From Acidovorax sp. (lineage in GTDB: Bacteria > Pseudomonadota > Gammaproteobacteria > Burkholderiales > Burkholderiaceae_C), in the NCBI GenBank assembly GCA_031277855.1, contig JAITLO010000025.1, forward strand, positions 1 through 64,000: a stretch of DNA of 64,000 bases, in the 5' to 3' direction. Positions 1 to 6,907 of this stretch are shown one piece after another. The first letter of the stretch is position 1, and the number at the start of each line of letters is the position of its first letter. Under the pieces are notes generated by a model. The model did not search any database, was not told the origin of the DNA, and was given only the letters and a program-made list of their open reading frames with translations. Position numbers and translations under genes: made by a program.

Positions 1-159
1 CTGCAAATCCTCTCCGTGCAGCTCACGCGCAAGAACCCCAGGCCTGACGTGGTGGCCAGTGCAATCCATCACCTGCTGGGCCACACCTCGTGGCGCGAGC
101 GAACGCTGCAGATCCTGCTCGGCGCCCCCCCATCCGCAAAAACTCTCCCTCTCTCCTGA
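1..159 (+). CDS. C-terminal end of an unidentified protein (cut by window edge)
   Basis: Frame 1 is open from the first base for 52 codons and stops with TGA at 157-159, six bases before the rdgC start. The visible peptide is rich in Leu, Arg and Pro and contains a stretch IHHLLGHTSWRERTLQILL; it shows no motif I recognise. Its tight spacing to rdgC suggests co-transcription in the mobile element. It could be a chance open frame, because GC-rich DNA gives many of these, but orientation and spacing match the genes that follow. Confidence 0.4.
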   Translation: MQILSVQLTRKNPRPDVVASAIHHLLGHTSWRERTLQILLGAPPSAKTLPLS

Positions 160-164
160 ATCTC

Positions 165-1094
165 ATGTTCAAGAACCTGATCATTTACCGCATCGCCAGC
201 AATGCTGCGTTCGGGCTGTCCGCCCTGGAAGAAGCGCTGCAAAAAACCCCGTTCACGCCTTGTGGTGCAACCCAGGAAAAATCCGTTGGCTGGGTGCCGC
301 CGCGTGGCGAAGAGCATGGCCTGCTGGCCGAGAGCGTGGGCGGCCAGTGGGTGTTGCGCTTCTTCGCCGAATCGAGGGCTGTCCCGGCCAGCGTGCTCAA
401 CCGCAAGGTGGCGGAAAAAGCCGAGGCAATCGAGAAGGAGTTCGGCCGCAAGCCTGGCAAGAAGGAAAAGCAGGAGCTCAAGGACGAGGTCAAGCTGGAT
501 CTGCTCCCCCTGGCGTTTCCCAAGCAGAGCGCCATCTGGGTCTGGATTGATCCCCGCGCCAGCCTCCTTGTTCTGGACACCGGCAGCCAGGCCCGGGCCG
601 ACGAGGTTGTGACGCTGCTGGTGGAAGGTCTGCAGGGCTTCGGCGTGGCACTGCTCGATACCCAAACCAGCCCGCAGGCCGCCATGGCGCATTGGCTGCT
701 GACCCAGGAGCCGCCGGCTGGCTTTTCCATCGACCGCGAATGCGAGCTCAAGGCAGCCGACGAATCCAAGGCCGTGGTGCGCTATGGCCGCCACCCGCTG
801 GATATTGCCGAGGTCAAAGAGCACGTTGAGCACGGGAAGCTGCCAACCAAGCTGGCCATGACCTGGGATGACCGTGTGAGCTTTGTGCTGACCGATGGCC
901 TGCAGCTCAAAAAGCTGGCGTTCTTGGACAGCGTGCTGGACGAGGCCGGCGATGAAGGCGGCTTCGATACCGATGTGGCGATTGCCACGGGCGAGTTGGG
1001 GCGACTGATTCCCGACTTGATCGAGATCCTGGGTGGCGAAGGCCGGGCCGAGCTGGAATCTAGCTTCATCACCCCGGGCGATGTCCCGTATTGA
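165..1094 (+). CDS. rdgC: Recombination-associated protein RdgC
   Basis: This 309-residue protein matches the RdgC family over its full length (E. coli RdgC is about 303 residues). It begins MFKNLIIYRI and keeps the family segments GWVPPRG, SIDRECELK and VRYGRHPLD. RdgC forms a ring-shaped dimer around double-stranded DNA and limits RecA-driven recombination; phages and islands often carry copies. I chose the ATG at 165 because the family starts with this MFKN sequence; an open frame continues upstream to 90 but is not family-like. No strong Shine-Dalgarno is visible. A terminator hairpin follows directly. Its position as first full gene of the island suggests a role in the element's own replication or recombination. 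Confidence 0.93.
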   Translation: MFKNLIIYRIASNAAFGLSALEEALQKTPFTPCGATQEKSVGWVPPRGEEHGLLAESVGGQWVLRFFAESRAVPASVLNRKVAEKAEAIEKEFGRKPGKKEKQELKDEVKLDLLPLAFPKQSAIWVWIDPRASLLVLDTGSQARADEVVTLLVEGLQGFGVALLDTQTSPQAAMAHWLLTQEPPAGFSIDRECELKAADESKAVVRYGRHPLDIAEVKEHVEHGKLPTKLAMTWDDRVSFVLTDGLQLKKLAFLDSVLDEAGDEGGFDTDVAIATGELGRLIPDLIEILGGEGRAELESSFITPGDVPY

Positions 1095-1100
1095 CCAACC

Positions 1101-1126
1101 AAGCCCGGCCCAGCGCCGGGCTTTTT
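1101..1126 (+). terminator. Rho-independent terminator after rdgC
   Basis: A 9-bp perfect stem (AAGCCCGGC at 1101-1109 with GCCGGGCTT at 1115-1123) and a 5-nt loop are followed by a T-rich run. The RBS of the next gene (CCGGAG) lies immediately after the T-run. This is the first of four terminator-plus-RBS modules in the island. Confidence 0.75.
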
Positions 1127-1142
1127 CTTTTCCGGAGTCCCC

Positions 1143-1748
1143 ATGCAGCGCGCCCATGTCCTGGCGATCTACTTCCACCTGCTTGAAACCGTCCTGCGCA
1201 AACTCATCCGCGAAACCGTGGAAGAAGGCACCTGCCTGATCTGGCAGGGTGCAGTCGATGCAGGCTCACCGGTGATGGCCATGCCCTACCGCCGGTTCGG
1301 CCAGGGCGTGGCCCCCTGCCAGCTTCGTGTGCGCGGCCTGCTGCTGGAGCTGTGCACAAACAAGCACCCACCGGCCAACGCCAAACCACGCACAGTGGTG
1401 GTGTCAGCCTCCTGCCGCAATGGCTCATGTGTTTGCCCGGACTGCTCACGCTACGTGCGGCGCACCTACTTGACGTCCCGCGCCATGGAGGAAATGAATC
1501 CGGTACTCAATGCCCTGCGCAAGGATCGCATCCTGGCCGCCCGCAAAGAGAGCGGCGTGCGTGCGTTGACCGATGAGCAAGCCCTTCGCATCAAAACCGA
1601 AACCGGCACCTCGGCCCGAGCCCTGGCCCGCGAGCTGGGCGTGAATTTCAGTGTGGTGCATCTGTGCCGCAAAAACCGAACCTACCGCGAGCTGTCGCCA
1701 GAGCCGCGCGTGCCCACCGCATCCCCATGGGCTGGCCTCGCCCAATAG
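1143..1748 (+). CDS. HNH-like phage protein with C-terminal helix-turn-helix, zinc site altered
   Basis: A 201-residue protein with RBS CCGGAG 5 bases before the ATG. The middle holds a Cys cluster (ASCRNGSCVCPDCSRYVRR) where small phage HNH proteins usually read like C-x4-C-V-N-P-x-H-L; here the Asn and His are both Cys, so an active HNH nuclease is doubtful and a structural zinc ribbon more likely. After it comes a charged linker and a segment ALTDEQALRIKTETGTSARA followed by LARELGVNFS, which looks like the DNA-binding HTH found at the end of such proteins. The role in the element is unknown. The family match is from memory of motif layout, so the function is tentative. Confidence 0.5.
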   Translation: MQRAHVLAIYFHLLETVLRKLIRETVEEGTCLIWQGAVDAGSPVMAMPYRRFGQGVAPCQLRVRGLLLELCTNKHPPANAKPRTVVVSASCRNGSCVCPDCSRYVRRTYLTSRAMEEMNPVLNALRKDRILAARKESGVRALTDEQALRIKTETGTSARALARELGVNFSVVHLCRKNRTYRELSPEPRVPTASPWAGLAQ

Positions 1749-1800
1749 GTCCGGCTCCACCCTCTTTTTCTCCCGGCGCCACTGGGGTGCCTGATCACCA

Positions 1801-2097
1801 ATGCAGACCAACATCATCAACCTGAGCCAGGTGAACCATGCCCTGGCCATCGCTTCCGTCAACGCGGCCCAGCTGGCTGAGCTGGGTTTCCAGCCACTGG
1901 ATAACAGAGCCATCTGCGAAGGCCTGCCGCCTGAGCAGGCCCGGCAGCTGCGCAACGCCAAGCTGTACCCGGCTGATTCCGTGCCCCGTATCCGCCAGGC
2001 CCTGGCCACCAAACTGGCCCAGCCCATTACCACCACCGCTTCCCCGGAGTTTGAGCGCAAGCGCGCCGACGACACCGAAGGCGGCGACCTCGATTAA
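1801..2097 (+). CDS. Small unknown island protein (98 aa)
   Basis: Open frame of 98 codons starting MQTNIINLSQVNHALAIAS, with an acidic tail ending EGGDLD. It is predicted helical and soluble; I see no membrane segment and no known motif. It lies 52 bases after the HNH-like gene and 19 bases before the H-NS-like gene on the same strand, so it is probably part of the same transcript. The region LGFQPLDNRAICEGLPPEQA could be a short DNA-binding helix pair, but this is a guess. No clear SD sequence stands before the ATG. Confidence 0.5.
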   Translation: MQTNIINLSQVNHALAIASVNAAQLAELGFQPLDNRAICEGLPPEQARQLRNAKLYPADSVPRIRQALATKLAQPITTTASPEFERKRADDTEGGDLD

Positions 2098-2116
2098 TCA
2101 CCACCCAGGAAACTCC

Positions 2117-2242
2117 ATGAGCACCTACAAAGAACTGCTGGCCCAGCGCGCTGAGCTGGAAAAGAAGATTGAAGCCGAGCGCGCCGCCGCGCGGGCTACA
2201 GCCCTGACCACGCACCAGAGCACGGCAGCCAGCGGTGCTTGA
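2117..2242 (+). CDS. H-NS-family N-terminal oligomerisation domain only (41 aa)
   Basis: The peptide starts MSTYKELLAQRAELEKKIEA, which closely resembles the N-terminal coiled-coil dimerisation helix of Burkholderiales H-NS-like proteins, and stops after 41 residues without the C-terminal AT-rich-DNA-binding domain. An AGGA motif stands 7 bases before the ATG. H-NS-like proteins in this order are usually about 95-110 residues, so this is either a truncated relic or a dominant-negative regulator of the host xenogeneic silencer, as known for H-NST proteins of enterobacterial islands. The next gene is extremely AT-rich, the kind of DNA H-NS silences, which makes the second idea attractive. Both readings are inference. 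Confidence 0.5.
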   Translation: MSTYKELLAQRAELEKKIEAERAAARATALTTHQSTAASGA

Positions 2243-2448
2243 ACTGGATGTAACAAAAGCTGGTTTTACCGTTTAACCCTCAGCCCAACCTAAGCAGCAT
2301 ATCTAACATCTCACCCATAAAACAAGACAAAGCCACTCGCAATAATTTATAGGAATAATCTTAATCAATTTCAATTTCAATTGAATTAACATGTTTTAGA
2401 TTAAATTCATGCAAAGATTTTTCAAGAATCTAAAAGGATTAATTAAAC
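2243..2448 (+). promoter_or_regulatory. AT-rich leader/promoter region of the adhesin gene
   Basis: These 206 bases change abruptly from GC-rich to AT-rich DNA. They hold several T/A tracts and a repeated CAATTTCAATTT motif ending in an imperfect palindrome (TTCAATTGAA), then AAAGGA 10 bases before the ATG at 2449. One or more sigma-70 -10-like hexamers are possible (for example around TAGATT near 2397), but I cannot assign a promoter firmly in DNA this AT-rich. It would be a natural H-NS binding region. Confidence 0.35.
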
Positions 2449-3561
2449 ATGACAAAATCTTTATTTAAATTTAATATAAAATTTATTGCGTTATTTTTAG
2501 CAATTATATTTGCAACATTAAATGCGAATGCACAGAATGCATGCTACAGATATTCCCCGCTATCTTCAAATGGTTGGACGATGAAGCCAGCAGGATCTAG
2601 CTTCACGAATGGAGAAGTGATTGGGACTACCAGAGCAAGCACCACATACTATATGCCACTAGGGCAAAATTCATCAGCCATTACTGCTGGAAGCCTTAAT
2701 GCACAACAGAACGCTTGGGATGCTATACCTATGCAACAAACACCAGGGGTAGGTGTTAGGGTTAAATGGGGAGGCTATACAGCTACAACATCGATTAGTA
2801 TCGTGCAGATGTCTCCGATAGGCTCATCAATAACAAAAAAAATTTGGGAAACATTCCTTAGATCAAGAGCATCGTCAAGCTACTACATCACATATCATTA
2901 TATTTACGAAATAGTCATAATCGACAAAGAAAAATACAAAGGAGGAAAATTAATAATTAGCGACACAACCCCTGTCACCGCTATTGCCTCAAGTGAAATA
3001 AGCGCAACCCATTACCAAACTTGTGTTAACGGATTTTTAAACCTCCTGACTGCCGTTACAAGCGAACTGAATATTCCAGAACTTCCCGAACCCGCAAAGC
3101 CAACCTGTGCTTCTGCACAAATAGGATTCACAGCGAAGATGAATCCAATCAACGCATCACAAATCGCTGCTTTCGGAAGTAACAGAAATCAGGGCATACC
3201 AGGAGAGCTAAAATTCAGGCTTATAGGAAATAATTGTGCCAAAGGTACAGTTATTAAGGCCTACTTCACAGACACAAGAGCTAGTTCGGCGGAAAACAAT
3301 TTTTTGTATTCAACTAATGAAACCGTTGGTGTTCGCCTTTATTATGATGAAGATCAAGACCCAATAAAAATGGGCCCCGCCCCTGTGGGTTCGACGCTGC
3401 CATTGCGGTCACCAATCATTGAAGGCCCGGCAATGAGCGACAATTCATCGCTTTATATTCCCATTACAGCGCAATATGTACGCCTGCCTTATGTGGGAGC
3501 CAATGATGTCAAAGCAGGTGGAATGCGAGCGGCAACTACCGTCACCTTTATATATGACTAA
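2449..3561 (+). CDS. Orphan fimbrial tip adhesin-like protein (AT-rich, foreign)
   Basis: This 370-residue protein begins with a Sec signal peptide (basic MTKSLFKFNIK, hydrophobic core, cleavage probably after NANA). A first domain of about 170 residues, rich in Ser, Thr and Tyr, is followed near residue 205 by a Pro-rich linker (PELPEPAKPTC) and a second domain that ends in a beta strand reading ATTVTFIYD. Two-domain build, linker and final strand are typical of chaperone-usher pilus tip adhesins, with the pilin domain at the C-terminus. Base composition is far lower in GC than everything around it, a sign of recent transfer. No chaperone, usher or major pilin gene is in the window, so it would have to use a pilus assembled from elsewhere. 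The receptor specificity cannot be read. Confidence 0.6.
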   Translation: MTKSLFKFNIKFIALFLAIIFATLNANAQNACYRYSPLSSNGWTMKPAGSSFTNGEVIGTTRASTTYYMPLGQNSSAITAGSLNAQQNAWDAIPMQQTPGVGVRVKWGGYTATTSISIVQMSPIGSSITKKIWETFLRSRASSSYYITYHYIYEIVIIDKEKYKGGKLIISDTTPVTAIASSEISATHYQTCVNGFLNLLTAVTSELNIPELPEPAKPTCASAQIGFTAKMNPINASQIAAFGSNRNQGIPGELKFRLIGNNCAKGTVIKAYFTDTRASSAENNFLYSTNETVGVRLYYDEDQDPIKMGPAPVGSTLPLRSPIIEGPAMSDNSSLYIPITAQYVRLPYVGANDVKAGGMRAATTVTFIYD

Positions 3562-3598
3562 CCGAGCAGTGCTCTAGTCAATTTAATTACCTACAACC

Positions 3599-3636
3599 AG
3601 CCCGCCCGGCCCAAACCGCGCGGGCTTTGTCTTTTC
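3599..3636 (+). terminator. Terminator hairpin between adhesin and next gene
   Basis: Stem AGCCCGC (3599-3605) pairs with GCGGGCT (3620-3626), followed by a T-rich stretch. The sequence then reads straight into the RBS TCTGGAG of the gene at 3650. It probably ends transcription of the adhesin gene and is the second terminator-plus-RBS module. Confidence 0.6.
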
Positions 3637-3649
3637 TGGAGCCCAAACC

Positions 3650-4015
3650 ATGCGACTGAGCATCAGCGACAAGCAAGACACCAAGCTCGCCAAGCTACTG
3701 GACAAGGCCTCTGTCCGCCTGAGTGCTGAGCCCGGCCTGCTCCGCCCGCTGCCCGATGGCACCCTGGAAATGTCGTGCCCACTGCCAGACAAATACAAGC
3801 CCAGCATGAACCCGTGGGCCACAGAGATGTGCGCCAGGATCAATGAGCACGGATGGCTGTTTGAGATCAGCGAGCGATCACGAGGCGTGAGTGGTGGCTG
3901 GGGCGCTTCGTGCATACCACCGCCGCTCTATCGAACCTTCCTCGCGGCCTGGCTGGCCCAGGCCAGTGCACCGCCACCTTTGCCATTGGGACAGCTTGAG
4001 CTGTTCGCGCTTTGA
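3650..4015 (+). CDS. Unknown island protein ending in a beta-clamp-binding-like motif
   Basis: A 121-residue protein with a strong RBS (TCTGGAGC) in the module leader. The N-terminus MRLSISDKQDTKLAKLLDKA is helical and charged; the rest has no domain I recognise. The last residues read GQLELFAL. QLELF matches the bacterial sliding-clamp-binding consensus QL[SD]LF, which occurs at the ends of polymerases, MutS, DnaA-regulatory Hda and some phage proteins. If real, the protein would dock on the host DNA polymerase III clamp; a single pentapeptide is weak evidence. Genes next to it (methyltransferase, ASCH protein) fit DNA or RNA transactions. Confidence 0.45.
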   Translation: MRLSISDKQDTKLAKLLDKASVRLSAEPGLLRPLPDGTLEMSCPLPDKYKPSMNPWATEMCARINEHGWLFEISERSRGVSGGWGASCIPPPLYRTFLAAWLAQASAPPPLPLGQLELFAL

Positions 4016-4021
4016 CAACTC

Positions 4022-4050
4022 AGGCCCGCCCACCGCGGGCCTTTCTATTT
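4022..4050 (+). terminator. Terminator hairpin before the methyltransferase gene
   Basis: An 8-bp perfect stem AGGCCCGC (4022-4029) with GCGGGCCT (4035-4042) and a 5-nt loop, followed by TTTCTATTT and then the RBS CTGGAG of the gene at 4061. Third copy of the island's terminator-plus-RBS module. Confidence 0.7.
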
Positions 4051-4060
4051 CTGGAGCTCC

Positions 4061-4552
4061 ATGACCACCACTACACCCCGCGTCCTTGACCCCTGCTGCG
4101 GCAGCCGAATGATGTGGTTCAACCGCCAGCACCCCGACGCCATTTACGGCGACCAGCGCGCCGAAAGCCATGTGCTATGCGATGGCCGCCAGCTGCACAT
4201 CCAGCCCGACACCGTGATGGACTTCCGGGCCCTGCCCTTTGCCAATGGAACTTTCCACCTGGTGGTGTTCGATCCTCCGCACCTCAAGCATGCCGGCCCC
4301 AAGAGCTGGCTGCGCGCAAAGTACGGGGTTCTGGGCGAGGACTGGCGTGAAGACCTGCGCCAAGGCTTTGCCGAGTGCTTCCGTGTGCTGGCCAGCAACG
4401 GAACGCTGATTTTCAAATGGGCCGAGGACCAGGTGAAGGTGCGCGAAGTGCTGGAACTGGTGCCCCACCCACCACTGTTTGGGCACCCCACAGGTCGCAA
4501 GGGCCTGACGCACTGGATGGTGTTCATGAAGCCGCAGGAGCAAAGCACATGA
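4061..4552 (+). CDS. Phage-type SAM-dependent methyltransferase
   Basis: A 163-residue protein with the N-terminal SAM-binding loop RVLDPCCGSRMMWF and, near residue 70, the catalytic motif FDPPHLK, a DPPY-type tetrapeptide with His in the last place. Such motifs are typical of amino-methyltransferases acting on DNA bases or similar substrates; the small size suggests a phage or satellite protein without a separate target-recognition domain. Its stop overlaps the ATG of the ASCH gene by 4 bases (ATGA), so the two are translationally coupled. The RBS CTGGAGC lies in the module leader. The substrate is unknown; self-protection against restriction is one possibility but is inferred from context only. 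Confidence 0.7.
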   Translation: MTTTTPRVLDPCCGSRMMWFNRQHPDAIYGDQRAESHVLCDGRQLHIQPDTVMDFRALPFANGTFHLVVFDPPHLKHAGPKSWLRAKYGVLGEDWREDLRQGFAECFRVLASNGTLIFKWAEDQVKVREVLELVPHPPLFGHPTGRKGLTHWMVFMKPQEQST

Positions 4553-4839
4553 CCACCCTGCACCTCCCCTTGAAACGCGAGTACTTCGAGGCCATCCGCG
4601 CTGGGACCAAGACCGAGGAATACAGGCTGTGCACACCGTACTGGCAGAAGCGCCTGTATTCCCCATTCGGCTCCTATGACCAGATCGTGCTGACCCTTGG
4701 CTATCCGGCCCGCGATGACCACGCGCGGCGCCTGGTGCTGCCTTGGCGCGGCTACACGATCAAGACCATCACCCACCCGCACTTTGGGCCCAGGCCGGTT
4801 CAGGTGTTCGCCATCGACGTGACAGGAAAGCCGCTGTGA
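4549..4839 (+). CDS. ASCH-domain protein
   Basis: A 96-residue protein with the ASCH signature: an opening strand (TLHLPLKREYFEAIRAG) followed by the GxKxxExR-type motif GTKTEEYR around residues 18-25. ASCH domains have a PUA-like beta-barrel thought to bind RNA or modified nucleosides, and some cleave acetylated cytidine. The start is fixed by the ATGA overlap with the methyltransferase gene. The pair methyltransferase + ASCH suggests modified nucleotide handling in the element. About 220 bases without a convincing gene follow. Confidence 0.65.
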   Translation: MTTLHLPLKREYFEAIRAGTKTEEYRLCTPYWQKRLYSPFGSYDQIVLTLGYPARDDHARRLVLPWRGYTIKTITHPHFGPRPVQVFAIDVTGKPL

Positions 4840-5057
4840 GCAGCATGACCGCCCCACTCGCCCAACACCGCGCCCGCGAAGCCCCGTAGACAGCAAGACA
4901 GAAAGGGAGTCGAGCCATGGTCAGCCGAAATCGCCCTCAATTCTTTTGACCAGGACAGCCTGACGCGCTCTAACATGCCTGGCGGCAAAGCAGGGAATGC
5001 GAGGTGTGGGCATGCATCACGGCGCCTACGCGTACTCTGGCTGCAGCAGGAGAAACA

Positions 5058-5255
5058 ATGACCCAAGCACAGCAACCCAGGGCGCTGCAATTGTCGGAAG
5101 AGCAGATTGCAGAGATTATGGAGCTGGTGGACGACTTCGGCCTTAAATGCGATGAGTACGGTCACACCATTACCAAACAGGAATTGATAAATGCACGGCG
5201 CGCCGTAATAGACAAGCTTCGATCCCTCCGTGTTGGACTGTGGATCCCGACATGA
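5058..5255 (+). CDS. Small unknown island protein (65 aa)
   Basis: A 65-residue open frame with a good RBS (AGGAG six bases before the ATG). The sequence contains a strongly helical acidic stretch (LSEEQIAEIMELVDDFG) and a basic C-terminal part (NARRAVIDKLRSLR). No motif is recognised. Size and charge pattern are those of small phage regulatory or accessory proteins, but no function can be given. A terminator hairpin follows 50 bases downstream. Confidence 0.5.
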   Translation: MTQAQQPRALQLSEEQIAEIMELVDDFGLKCDEYGHTITKQELINARRAVIDKLRSLRVGLWIPT

Positions 5256-5308
5256 GCCACCAGCATCGCAACAGGCAAGCACCCCAACAAGCCCCACCCA
5301 TGACAACC

Positions 5309-5336
5309 AGCCCCGCCATTGAGCGGGGTTTCTTTT
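5309..5336 (+). terminator. Terminator hairpin before the AlpA-type gene
   Basis: Stem CCCCGC (5311-5316) pairs with GCGGGG (5323-5328) over a 6-nt loop, followed by TTTCTTTTTTCT and the RBS TGGAGC of the next gene. Fourth copy of the terminator-plus-RBS module. Confidence 0.6.
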
Positions 5337-5349
5337 TTCTGGAGCAGCC

Positions 5350-5745
5350 ATGACCACCAGCGCCAGCACCTGGGGCCAGGCCGACAAGGCCTATCAGGCC
5401 CACCACTTTGCATGCCCTCAGTGCATAGCAGCCGGCGCCCGCCCTGGTGCTGGCGCGCGGGAACCCCGCCGCATTTCACGCCAGCTCGTGCTGCATGAAC
5501 GCAATGAAACGGAGAACAACAACATGACCGCAAAAACAGAAACTTTCCTGCGCGAAAAGCAGGTGCTTGCAACAGTGGCCCCCGTGCACCGGACGACCTG
5601 GTGGCGGTGGGTCAAGCAGGGTATTGCCCCCAAGCCTGTGGCAATTGGCCCGAGAGCCAAGGCCTGGCGTATGTCTGATCTGGAGCGCTGGCAGCGCGGA
5701 GAATGGGGCGTCAGGGCTCCAGCAGATCTGCCCAGTCCTGCATGA
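5350..5745 (+). CDS. AlpA-type DNA-binding regulator with N-terminal CxxC extension
   Basis: The frame starting at 5350, just after the conserved module RBS TCTGGAG, gives 131 residues. Residues 1-40 contain HFACPQCIAAG, a CxxC zinc-ribbon-like start. From residue 59 (ATG at 5524) the protein looks like an AlpA/excisionase winged-helix protein: a helix-turn-helix around HRTTWWRWVKQGIAP and WRMSDLERWQRGE. AlpA proteins of P4-like satellites activate integrase or excision. Either the 131-residue fusion is made, or translation from 5524 gives a 73-residue AlpA alone; GGAG lies about 9 bases before that inner ATG. The last 35 bases overlap the convergent integrase gene. Confidence 0.6.
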   Translation: MTTSASTWGQADKAYQAHHFACPQCIAAGARPGAGAREPRRISRQLVLHERNETENNNMTAKTETFLREKQVLATVAPVHRTTWWRWVKQGIAPKPVAIGPRAKAWRMSDLERWQRGEWGVRAPADLPSPA

Positions 5746-6907
5746 GCGGCCGGCGGCGCTCCAGCGCATCCTTGCGCCGGTATGCCGCCTCCACCTTGTT
5801 GCCCACGGTGTGGGCTAAAGCCGCCTCCAGGATGTCGCGTGGGTACTCTGTGAAATCACCCGCCCAGTCCCGGAAAGTGGATCGAAATCCGTGGGGCACA
5901 TAGTCCAGCTTCTCCCGACGCATGAGCATGGTCATGGACATATTGGAGATGGGCTTGTCCCCGCGGGCGGATGGAAAAACAAGCTCACTCCCTTCAATTC
6001 GCGGAATCGACGAGAGCAGCGCCAGCACCTGCCTGCTCAGTGGGACGCGATGCTCGACACCGGCTTTCATGCGCTCAGCCGGCACAGTCCATACTCCATC
6101 GACCATGTCGAACTCAGCCCAGCGAGCACCAAAAACCTCGCCGGAGCGCACGGCCGTCAAGATGAGCAGTCGTAGCGCTTGCGCAGCCGCTCCGGGGATT
6201 TCTGCCAGTCGAGCCATAAACGCCGGTACATCATCCACGGGCATGGATGCGAAGTGCTCGCGCTTTCGCACCTTTTCCGGCGCCGGGAGCACCTTATCAA
6301 GCAGACCGCGCCACTGGGCTGGGTTATCTCCAGTGCGCCAGCCGTGAACAAAGGCATAGCCGAGGATGGACTCGATGCGCCCGCGCAAGCGCGTGGCAGT
6401 CTCTGTCTTTTTTCCCCAGATGGGCCGCAGGACATCAAGCACATGTTGCAGCCCAACCTCCGCAACATCCATATCACCCATGACTGGGTATGCATACGTT
6501 TCGAGCGTGTTGCGCCACTGGTCAACGTGCTTTCCATTGCGCCAGCCATCGCGCTTGGATTCGATCAGCTCGATGGCCACGGCCTTAAATGTGCGCTTCT
6601 GAACCTCGATAGCGACAGGCTTTGTCGGCCTCTGGCCCACCGCAGGAAGGCCAAGATCAAGCCCCAGGCGAACAGAGCGATGTTTCTCCCTGGCCTCGTC
6701 GCGGGCCTGGCTCAGCGTGACATCTTCGTAGTACCCTAGACCTATGTCGCGCCGCACGCCGTTGACGGTAATGCGGCATATCCAAAGTCGCGTGCCGGCA
6801 TCCGTAATCCGCAGCTGCAGACCGTCCACTCCACCAACAGGATAGCGCCCTGGTTCTTTCAGTTTTGCAACCGCCGAGGCGGTAAGTTCTTTGGCTCGTT
6901 TCGGCAT
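5711..6907 (-). CDS. P4-family tyrosine recombinase (integrase)
   Basis: A 398-residue integrase with the usual P4 layout: N-terminal Arm-binding DUF4102-type domain (from MPKRAKELTASAVAKL), a core-binding domain and a C-terminal catalytic domain. The catalytic residues are visible: Arg254 in TAVRSGE, His339 and Arg342 in HGFRSTFR, His366 in LAHTVGN and the nucleophile Tyr376 in AAYRRKD. It cuts and joins DNA at attP/attB to integrate the element. The ATG at 6907 was chosen as the family start; the frame runs open a further 40 codons upstream but those are not integrase-like. The intact active site suggests a functional enzyme. It marks the right end of the element. Confidence 0.92.
   Translation of the reverse strand: MPKRAKELTASAVAKLKEPGRYPVGGVDGLQLRITDAGTRLWICRITVNGVRRDIGLGYYEDVTLSQARDEAREKHRSVRLGLDLGLPAVGQRPTKPVAIEVQKRTFKAVAIELIESKRDGWRNGKHVDQWRNTLETYAYPVMGDMDVAEVGLQHVLDVLRPIWGKKTETATRLRGRIESILGYAFVHGWRTGDNPAQWRGLLDKVLPAPEKVRKREHFASMPVDDVPAFMARLAEIPGAAAQALRLLILTAVRSGEVFGARWAEFDMVDGVWTVPAERMKAGVEHRVPLSRQVLALLSSIPRIEGSELVFPSARGDKPISNMSMTMLMRREKLDYVPHGFRSTFRDWAGDFTEYPRDILEAALAHTVGNKVEAAYRRKDALERRRPLMQDWADLLEP

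Noticed and set aside
4840-5057. Small gene in the gap after the ASCH gene
   Set aside because: Only a 14-codon frame from ATG 4846 and fragments without SD; nothing supportable.
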